Positions 57,534 through 64,000 of a DNA stretch of 64,000 nucleotides are shown in pieces (within the stretch, counting starts at the first letter, position 1; each line of letters begins with the position of its first letter). Position numbers and translations under genes: made by a program. The notes below the pieces were generated by a model, which ran no database searches, was not told where the DNA came from, and saw only the letters and a list, made by a program, of their open reading frames with translations. The DNA lies in assembly GCF_002025205.1 (NCBI RefSeq), contig NZ_CP019947.1:1247501-1311500 (forward strand), written 5' to 3'. The DNA is from Pseudomonas sp. CC6-YY-74 (GTDB lineage Bacteria; Pseudomonadota; Gammaproteobacteria; Pseudomonadales; Pseudomonadaceae).

Positions 57534-59803
57534 ATGTATAAAGACCTCAAGTTTCCCGTGCTGATCGTGCACCGCGACATCAAGGCCGACACCGTGGCCG
57601 GCGATCGGGTGCGTGCCATCGCCCACGAACTGGAGCAGGACGGTTTCAGCATCCTGTCCACCGCCAGCTCCGCCGAGGGGCGGATCGTCGCTTCGACCCA
57701 TCACGGCCTCGCCTGCATTCTGGTGACCGCCGAGGGCGCGGGGGAGAACAAGCACCTGTTGCAGGACATGGTCGAGTTGATCCGCATCGCCCGGCGACGG
57801 GCGCCGCAGTTGCCGATCTTCGCCCTTGGTGAGCAGGTGACCATCGAGAACGCGCCGGCCGAAGCCATGGCCGACCTCAACCAGCTGCGCGGTATCCTCT
57901 ATCTGTTCGAGGACACGGTACCGTTCCTCGCCCGCCAGGTTGCCCGCGCCGCACGCAATTATCTGGACTGCCTGCTGCCGCCATTCTTCAAGGCGCTGGT
58001 GCAGCACACCGCGCAATCCAACTACTCCTGGCACACGCCCGGCCATGGCGGCGGCGTGGCTTACCGCAAGAGTCCGGTCGGCCAGGCGTTCCACCAATTC
58101 TTCGGTGAAAACACCCTGCGCTCCGACCTCTCGGTGTCGGTGCCGGAACTGGGTTCGCTGCTCGATCACACCGGCCCCCTGGCCGAGGCCGAGGCCCGCG
58201 CCGCACGCAACTTCGGTGCCGATCACACCTACTTCGTGATCAACGGCACCTCGACGGCCAACAAGATCGTCTGGCACGGCATGGTCGGGCGCGACGACCT
58301 GGTGCTGGTCGATCGCAACTGCCACAAGTCGATCCTCCATTCGATCATCATGACCGGCGCGATTCCGCTGTATCTGTGCCCGGAGCGCAACGAATTGGGC
58401 ATCATCGGGCCGATTCCACTGTCCGAGTTCAGTCGCGAGTCGATCCAGGCGAAGATTGATGCCAGCCCGCTGGCACGCGGTCGCGTGCCCAGCAGCAGTG
58501 GGGCTATGGTCAAGCTGGTGGTGGTGACCAACTCGACTTACGACGGCCTGTGCTACAACGCCGAACTGATCAAGCAGACCCTGGGCGACAGCGTCGAGGT
58601 GCTGCATTTCGACGAGGCCTGGTATGCCTATGCGGCGTTCCACGAGTTCTATGCCGGGCGCTATGGCATGGGCACGACCCGCACAGCCAATACGCCGCTG
58701 GTGTTCAGTACTCACTCCACGCACAAACTGTTGGCGGCGTTCAGTCAGGCCTCGATGATCCATGTGCAGGATGGCGGTGCGCGTCAACTCGATCGCGACC
58801 GCTTCAACGAAGCCTTCATGATGCATATCTCGACCTCGCCGCAGTACGGCATCATCGCTTCGCTGGATGTGGCCTCGGCGATGATGGAAGGCCCGGCGGG
58901 CCGTTCGCTGATCCAGGAAACCTTCGACGAGGCGCTGAGCTTTCGCCGTGCCCTGGCCAATCTGCGGCAGAATCTCAGCGCCGACGATTGGTGGTTCAGC
59001 ATCTGGCAGCCGCCTCAGGCCGAGGGCGTCGACGAGGTGGCGACCGCGAGCTGGTTGTTGCAGCCGCAAGCCGAGTGGCATGGATTTGGCGAGGTGGCCG
59101 AGGATTACGTGCTGCTCGACCCGATCAAGGTCACCCTGGTGACCCCGGCCTGACCGCGGGCGGCAAGCTCGATGAGTGTGGGATTCCGGCGGCGGTGGTT
59201 AGCAAGTTCCTCTGGGAGCGCGGCCTGGTGGTCGAGAAAACCGGCCTGTATTCCTTCCTGGTACTGTTCTCCATGGGCATCACCAAGGGCAAGTGGAGCA
59301 CCTTGCTCACCGAGCTGCTGGAGTTCAAGCGCAGTTATGACGTCAACCTGGCGTTGACGGTCGCCTTGCCCTCGATCGCCAGGGCAGGCGGCGCCCACTA
59401 CCACGGCATGGGCCTGCGCGACCTGTGCGATGCGCTGCATCGTTGCTACGGCGAGAACGCTACGGCCAAGGCGATGAAGCGGATGTACACGGTGCTGCCG
59501 GAAGTCGCGCTAAAACCCGCCGATGCCTATAACCAACTGGTACGCGGCGAAGTCGAAGCTGTGCCTATCGATCAGCTCGACGGACGGATCGCCGCGGTCA
59601 TGTTGGTGCCCTATCCACCGGGTATCCCGCTGATCATGCCGGGCGAACGCTTTACCCCAGCGACCCGCTCGATCATCGATTATCTGGAGTTCGCCCGCAC
59701 CTTCGACCGTAGCTTCCCCGGCTTCGACGTCGACGTGCATGGCTTGCAACGCAATGAAGGGCCGGACGGCAACGCCTACACGGTGGACTGCATCAAGGTC
59801 TAG
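57534..59803 (+). pseudogene. ldcA: Lysine decarboxylase LdcA, frameshifted near residue 538
   Basis: The frame from 57534 (MYKDLKFPVLIVHRDIKADT) matches the 751-residue P. aeruginosa LdcA. It has the wing domain, the PLP core with SWHTPGHGGGVAYRKSP, HFDEAWYAYAAFH and the Schiff-base Lys398 in STHSTHKLL. It stops early at a TGA ending at 59153. The C-terminal third (LDECGIPAAVVSKFLWERGL to YTVDCIKV) lies in another frame ending at 59803. One extra G in CCCCGGCCTG around 59143-59150 would restore a 756-residue protein. As it stands, the C-terminal domain needed for the decamer is missing, so cadaverine formation is probably lost, unless this is a sequencing error in a G-run. Confidence 0.9.
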
Positions 59804-59836
59804 GGCGCGCCCGGCGCGTTGGCGGCTGGGCGACTG

Positions 59837-59863
59837 CGTCAGTCGTCAGTCGTCAGTCGTCAG
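59837..59863. repeat. Short tandem repeat, 7-bp unit
   Basis: CGTCAGT occurs three times in a row from 59837 plus a partial fourth copy to 59863, in the gap after ldcA. Confidence 0.85.
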
Positions 59864-60057
59864 CGGCCTTGCCGGACTATTTCCGCTAGATCAAGTGGTT
59901 ACCGTCAACAGTCGAAACGCTGCTTAAGTCCAATGGCGTGTTCTGCGTCACAGAGGCCGGCATCGACATTTATGCCGTGCTTGTTATAGTTGCCCGGTTG
60001 TAACCACAAGAATGTCTCTGTGCGCGTTCGCGCCTTTTGTTGCTGAGGATGACTGCC

Positions 60058-60870
60058 GTGTCCGACTACAAAGCCTTTAGTGTCGAGTTGGCAGATAAGA
60101 TCGCCCACGTGGTGATCAACCGCCCGGAAAAAATCAACGCCATGAGTGCCGACTTCTGGACGGAGATCATCGAGATCTTTCGCTGGATCGACACCACGGA
60201 CGAGGTGCGGGTGGTGGTGCTGTCGGGGGCCGGCAAGCATTTTTCCTCCGGTATCGACCTGATGATGTTGGCCCAACTCGGCAGCCAGATGGGCCCGGAT
60301 GTCGGCCGCAACGCGGAAAAACTACGGCGCAAGATCCTCGAGCTGCAAGCCTCGTTCAATGCCGTCGACCAGTGTCGCAAGCCGGTATTGGCGGCGATCC
60401 AGGGTTATTGTCTGGGCGGCGCCATCGACCTGGTGTCGGCCTGCGACATGCGCTACTCGACGGTCGACGCGCAGTTCTCGATCAAGGAAATCGATATTGG
60501 CATGGCCGCCGATGTTGGCACCTTGCAGCGCCTGCCGCGGATTATTGGCGACGGTATGATGCGTGAGCTGGCATTCACCGGGCGTACCATCGACGGTGAA
60601 GAAGCGCGCAGCATCGGCCTGGTCAATCGCACTTTCGCTGACATGCCCGCCTTGCTCGACGGGGTGATGGGCATTGCCCGTGAAATCGCCGCGAAATCGC
60701 CGATCGCAGTACGCGGCACCAAGGAAATGCTTCGCTACATGCGCGACCATCGGGTTGACGATGGCCTCGAGTACATCGCCACCTGGAATGCCGCGATGTT
60801 GCAATCGGTTGACTTGCGCGTGGCCATGGCCGCACACATGAGTAAGCAGAAGCCGGAGTTCGCCGACTGA
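60058..60870 (+). CDS. Delta(3,5)-delta(2,4)-dienoyl-CoA isomerase (crotonase family)
   Basis: 270 residues from the GTG at 60058, which has GAGGA at 60045-60049; the ATG at 60049 overlaps that site. The crotonase fold is clear: the oxyanion-hole segments GAGKHFSSGIDLMML near residue 57-71 and GYCLGGAIDLVSACDMRYS near 117-135. EIDIGMAADVGTLQRLP carries the Glu and Asp typical of ECH1-type dienoyl-CoA isomerases, which allow degradation of unsaturated fatty acids with odd-position double bonds. The same gene precedes fimL in P. aeruginosa (PA1821). Confidence 0.87.
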   Translation: MSDYKAFSVELADKIAHVVINRPEKINAMSADFWTEIIEIFRWIDTTDEVRVVVLSGAGKHFSSGIDLMMLAQLGSQMGPDVGRNAEKLRRKILELQASFNAVDQCRKPVLAAIQGYCLGGAIDLVSACDMRYSTVDAQFSIKEIDIGMAADVGTLQRLPRIIGDGMMRELAFTGRTIDGEEARSIGLVNRTFADMPALLDGVMGIAREIAAKSPIAVRGTKEMLRYMRDHRVDDGLEYIATWNAAMLQSVDLRVAMAAHMSKQKPEFAD

Positions 60871-60920
60871 TGCGCGCTATGCCACTGTCTTCTCTACCGG
60901 CGCGGGAGGCGCACTAGCGC

Positions 60921-62600
60921 ATGGTTTCTGGAGCCACGTCACTGAATTTGGTGCGTAAAGAGTTGTTCGCCACCATGGAGGAGGCCGAGTCGAGCCTCGA
61001 GCATTTCATTGCCGAGCGGCTTAACGGCAGCTTGCTGCAACAGGCGGTGGAAAGCCTTCATCAAGTCCGCGGCACGCTCAATGTGGTCGAGTTGACCGGT
61101 GCCGAGTTGCTCGCTCAGGAAGTGCTTGAGCAGGCCACCGATATTCCCGCCGGCGCCGGCGAGGAGCGCGATGTGCAGCTCTCGGCGCTGAGCAATGCGC
61201 TGCATGTATTGCGCCGCTATCTGGAAAACCTCGACGTGCACCGACAGGAAATGCCCGAGTTGCTGCTGCCGGCGATCAATGATCTGCGCCAGGCGGGGGG
61301 CCAGCCAGCACTGCCGGAAAGCTTCTTCTTCAGCGTGCGCCTCGATCATGCGCGCCCGCGAACCGCGCCGGCTGCCCTGGATGCAGCGGCCAAGGAAATC
61401 GAAGGCCGGCGCCTACGGCAGATGTATCAAGTAGGGCTGCTGGGTTTTATTCGCGAACAAAATCCGCAGGCCAGCCTGAAGTTGATGGGCCGAGCCATGG
61501 GTCGGCTGGACAGTCTGTACGCCAACGAGCCGCGTGGCCGTCTGTGCTGGATCGGCGCTGCGGCTGTGGAGGCGCAGCTCGATGGCCAGCTATTGGCACG
61601 CAAGTCGCGTAAGCAGCTGTTCTCGCGGATCGATCGTGAACTCAAGCAAGTACTTGCCAACAGCCAGTACGAGACGCCACGTAGCCTGCTCAAGGAGCTG
61701 CTCTATCTGGTGGCCCTGGCCGACAGCAGTGGACCTGCGGTCATGCCCGTGCGCGGGCTATTTGGCCTGACCTCGCTGCCATTCACCGATCACTTGCTGG
61801 AAGAGGAATACCAGCGTCTGGCCGGCCCTGGGCAGGCGGTCATGCGCTCGCTGAGTTCGGCCATTCGCGAAGAACTGACCAGCACCAAGGACATGCTCGA
61901 CCTGATCGAACGGGGCACCGTGCAGGCTGAAAGCCTCGCCCATCTGCATGCGGTGCTCGGCAAACTGAGCAAGACCCTGGGCATGGTCGGCCTCAGTTCG
62001 GCGGGCAACGCGCTGAATGCGCAACTGCAGACGGTTGCAGCCTGGAGTGAGGCGCGTGCCCCGCAACAACAGGAGCTGCTGAAACTGGCCGATGCAGTGC
62101 TCTATGTCGAGGGCATGGTCGCCAGCCTGGAGCGCGGCGAGCGGCGTGACACCAGTGTTGGGCAGCTATTACCTGGCAAGGAGATCGAATCCTTCGCCTA
62201 CTATCAGCTCAACGAAGCACGCATCGTTGTGGTCGATGAGGCCCGCGGCGGCTTGGCGCTGGCCAAGCGGGCGATCACCGCCTACCTGGAGGCCGACGGC
62301 GACCGCATGCACCTGTCCAATGTGCCGTTCAGCTTGCAGGCGGTGCGCGGCGGCCTGTGGTTTCTCGGCCAGGAACGGGCGGCCTTGCTGGTCGGCGCCT
62401 GCGCCGAATACATCCAGACGCAGATGTTCGAAGCGGCCCAGATGCCTTCCGAACAAATGCTGGAAACCCTTGCCGACGCACTTAGCAGTCTCGAATACTA
62501 TCTGGAAGCGGGTGCGGTTTTGCGCCCGGAAACCCAGCCCAGTGTGCTCGACTTGGCCGCAGACAGCGTGCGTGCCCTTGGCTTCCCGGTAGCCGCATAA
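60921..62600 (+). CDS. fimL: FimL, ChpA-N-terminus-like twitching motility regulator
   Basis: 559 residues, alpha-helical, resembling the N-terminal part of the chemosensory kinase ChpA/PilL (SLEHFIAERLNGSLLQQAVE, SLHQVRGTLNVVELTGAELL). The Hpt-like module lacks an obvious phosphorylatable histidine, and no kinase or CheW domain follows. In P. aeruginosa FimL (PA1822) promotes type IV pilus assembly and virulence by raising cAMP through CyaB and Vfr, and localises at the poles. It ends at TAA directly abutting the nudC ATG, so the two genes form an operon. Confidence 0.88.
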   Translation: MVSGATSLNLVRKELFATMEEAESSLEHFIAERLNGSLLQQAVESLHQVRGTLNVVELTGAELLAQEVLEQATDIPAGAGEERDVQLSALSNALHVLRRYLENLDVHRQEMPELLLPAINDLRQAGGQPALPESFFFSVRLDHARPRTAPAALDAAAKEIEGRRLRQMYQVGLLGFIREQNPQASLKLMGRAMGRLDSLYANEPRGRLCWIGAAAVEAQLDGQLLARKSRKQLFSRIDRELKQVLANSQYETPRSLLKELLYLVALADSSGPAVMPVRGLFGLTSLPFTDHLLEEEYQRLAGPGQAVMRSLSSAIREELTSTKDMLDLIERGTVQAESLAHLHAVLGKLSKTLGMVGLSSAGNALNAQLQTVAAWSEARAPQQQELLKLADAVLYVEGMVASLERGERRDTSVGQLLPGKEIESFAYYQLNEARIVVVDEARGGLALAKRAITAYLEADGDRMHLSNVPFSLQAVRGGLWFLGQERAALLVGACAEYIQTQMFEAAQMPSEQMLETLADALSSLEYYLEAGAVLRPETQPSVLDLAADSVRALGFPVAA

Positions 62601-63431
62601 ATGACCCAGCGTTGGCAGCCCGCCTTACTCGATAGCCAGCAGCCCGGTGGTTGGGCGCTGGTACATTGCCGGCAGCAGTTTCTGGCGGACAGCAACGGCG
62701 TGTTGTTTCCCCGCCAATGGCTGAAAAAGCAGGAGCTGCCGATTCTGGCCGAGCACGGCATCGGCCATTTCGCTGGCGATGCCATCTACCTGCTGGAGCT
62801 GCAGGAACCGTTCGACATGCCCGGCTGCAGCTGGCAAAGCCTGCGCCAGTTCATGCTGCAAGGCGATGCCGAGACCTTCAAGATGCTCGGCTATGCGACG
62901 CAGATCGGTACTTGGGCGCGCCAGCATCGTTTTTGCGGCAGTTGTGGCGAGCCGATGCTGCATTTCGCTGGCGAGCGCGCGATGCATTGCCCGCGTTGCG
63001 AGCTGCACCACTACCCGCGCCTGTCACCGAGCATGATTGTGTTGGTTACCCGCGAGGATGAAGTCCTCCTGGCCCGATCGCCGCGTTTCGTTCCCGGTGT
63101 CTACAGCACTCTGGCCGGTTTCGTCGAGGCGGGTGAGTCGGTCGAACAGTGCGTGGTGCGTGAGGTGCGCGAAGAAGTGGGGGTCGAGGTCAAGAACCTG
63201 CAGTACCTGGGGAGCCAGGGCTGGCCGTTTCCACATTCGCTGATGCTCGGCTTCCATGCCGAGTTTGCGACTGGCGAGATTGTCATGCAGGCCGACGAGA
63301 TCGAGGATGCACAGTGGTTCAGCGTGCACCAGTTACCGCCCTTGCCGGCAGCGCGCTCGATCGCCCGCTACCTGATCGACGTCTATGTGGCGCGCCGGCT
63401 AGGGCTGCCGGAGCCGTCGCTGTCGGAATAG
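62601..63431 (+). CDS. nudC: NAD-capped RNA hydrolase / NADH pyrophosphatase NudC
   Basis: 276 residues. A four-cysteine zinc finger (FCGSCGEPM and HCPRCELHH) near residues 112-135 is followed by the Nudix box [20 protein letters not shown] near 172-192. The NADH-specificity element, usually SQPWPFPxS, reads SQGWPFPHS, with Gly replacing Pro. NudC hydrolyses NADH to NMNH and AMP and removes NAD caps from RNA. The ATG at 62601 immediately follows the fimL stop. Confidence 0.95.
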   Translation: MTQRWQPALLDSQQPGGWALVHCRQQFLADSNGVLFPRQWLKKQELPILAEHGIGHFAGDAIYLLELQEPFDMPGCSWQSLRQFMLQGDAETFKMLGYATQIGTWARQHRFCGSCGEPMLHFAGERAMHCPRCELHHYPRLSPSMIVLVTREDEVLLARSPRFVPGVYSTLAGFVEAGESVEQCVVREVREEVGVEVKNLQYLGSQGWPFPHSLMLGFHAEFATGEIVMQADEIEDAQWFSVHQLPPLPAARSIARYLIDVYVARRLGLPEPSLSE

Positions 63432-63464
63432 TCGCGCTCGCTGGATGGACACAGCGCCATCCAC

Positions 63465-63552
63465 CTAGGAGCCTGTCGGACTTGACCATTCGTAGCGAGG
63501 GAAAGTCCGGCTTTTCCGCAGTAGAACAGCGTTAAGTCCGACAGGCTCCTAG
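63465..63552. mobile_element. 88-bp MITE-like element with 19-bp terminal inverted repeats
   Basis: CTAGGAGCCTGTCGGACTT at 63465-63483 is repeated perfectly inverted at 63534-63552. The centre (AAGTCCGGCTTTTCCG region) carries a further half-similar motif. It has no coding capacity. The right end includes the TAG stop (63551-63549) of the permease gene on the minus strand, as in the other element at 51964-52111. Confidence 0.75.
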
Positions 63553-64000
63553 GCCAGGCCGAACCAGTGTTGCCAGGCCAACCGCGCGGCGAGCGCCAAC
63601 ACCATCAGGATGAACACCGGGCGGATGAATTTCGAGCCGCCACGGATTGCCGAGCGCGCACCGAGAAACGCCCCGGCCATCAGGGCGATGCCCATGCTGA
63701 TGCCGAGCAACCAGGCCACTTGCCCGGCGACGATGAATACCACCAGGGCACAGGCGTTGCTGACGAAGTTCATGCTGCGTGCCACGCCACTGGCGCGAAC
63801 CAGATCCAAGGGATACAGCAACAGGCTGCTGACCGTCCAGAAGGCTCCGGTGCCCGGCCCGGCGACGCCATCGTAGAACCCCAGACCGAGGCTTTGCGGC
63901 CATTGCCGGCCTTGCGCAATAGGCGCATCGGCGTTGAGCGGAGCCGCCGGGGTGCGACCGAACAGTAAATACAGCCCGCAGGCGAATACCACCACCGGCA
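63549..64000 (-). CDS. TSUP (TauE/SafE) family permease, C-terminal part, cut by window edge
   Basis: The frame is open to the right edge, so the N-terminus is missing; 150 codons are visible. Several hydrophobic helices and the TSUP repeat motif GFYDGVAGPGTGAFWTVSS (the G-x3-G-xGPG segment) identify the sulphite/organosulphonate exporter family; LGARSAIRGGSKFIRPVFI near the end is the second typical element. The substrate is unknown. The stop codon TAG is contributed by the 88-bp inverted-repeat element. The position after nudC matches PA1824. Confidence 0.85.
   Translation of the reverse strand, partial: PVVVFACGLYLLFGRTPAAPLNADAPIAQGRQWPQSLGLGFYDGVAGPGTGAFWTVSSLLLYPLDLVRASGVARSMNFVSNACALVVFIVAGQVAWLLGISMGIALMAGAFLGARSAIRGGSKFIRPVFILMVLALAARLAWQHWFGLA

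Noticed and set aside
59130..59160. Programmed ribosomal frameshift in ldcA
   Set aside because: There is no slippery heptamer; adding one G to a G-run restores the frame, which fits a deletion or sequencing error better.

Overview
The window is a chromosomal segment of a Pseudomonas-type gammaproteobacterium. The evidence is the gene content and order: lpxH-ppiB-glnS-cysS, folD-tRNAs-tig-clpP-clpX-lon-hupB-tRNA(Asp)-ppiD-fabI, the npp/yej peptide transporter, mltD-gloB-methyltransferase-rnhA-dnaQ, and ldcA-dienoyl-CoA isomerase-fimL-nudC. From memory this follows P. aeruginosa PA1789-PA1824. No phage, plasmid, CRISPR or rRNA genes are present.

Layout. 1-1400: two tandem universal stress proteins on the minus strand, the first cut by the window edge and the second with an ANR-type box upstream. 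1500-4400: miaE, an MFS transporter and a divergent LysR regulator. 4400-8960: lpxH, ppiB, glnS and cysS. 8960-18710: a block inserted between cysS and folD relative to P. aeruginosa, holding a lipoprotein polysaccharide deacetylase, a sigma54 activator, and a six-gene ABC importer of the rhizobial GlpSTPQUV (glycerol) type. The importer is preceded by a -24/-12 promoter and a 22-bp-phased repeat array. 18720-29650: folD, three tRNAs (Arg, His, Leu), the tig-clpP-clpX-lon-hupB proteostasis run with sigma32-like promoters for clpX and lon, tRNA-Asp, ppiD and fabI. 29680-37065: an npp/yej-type peptide ABC transporter with two tandem binding proteins. 37200-43150: HDOD protein, mltD, gloB, methyltransferase, rnhA and dnaQ.

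43280-59800 is the most unusual region: a lysine catabolic cluster inserted between dnaQ and the end of ldcA. It encodes a lysine/arginine-type ABC importer, a saccharopine-dehydrogenase-family protein best explained as L-lysine 6-dehydrogenase, AmaB (piperideine-6-carboxylate dehydrogenase), a class III aminotransferase suited to 2-aminoadipate, and HglS (2-oxoadipate to 2-hydroxyglutarate). Together these could take external lysine to 2-hydroxyglutarate without the usual davBA or D-lysine/pipecolate enzymes. A TPP-dependent 2-oxoacid enzyme of unknown substrate, an Lrp-type regulator and a LysR regulator accompany them. Three genes here carry a lesion: the LysR gene (frameshift), a DUF3422 gene (in-frame TGA) and ldcA (frameshift). 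Either lysine use is being rewired away from decarboxylation, or the assembly has local errors.

60000-64000 returns to conserved genes: a dienoyl-CoA isomerase, fimL, nudC and a TSUP permease cut by the right edge. Two small elements with perfect 19-bp terminal inverted repeats (51964-52111 and 63465-63552) each end exactly on, and supply, the TAG stop codon of the neighbouring minus-strand gene.
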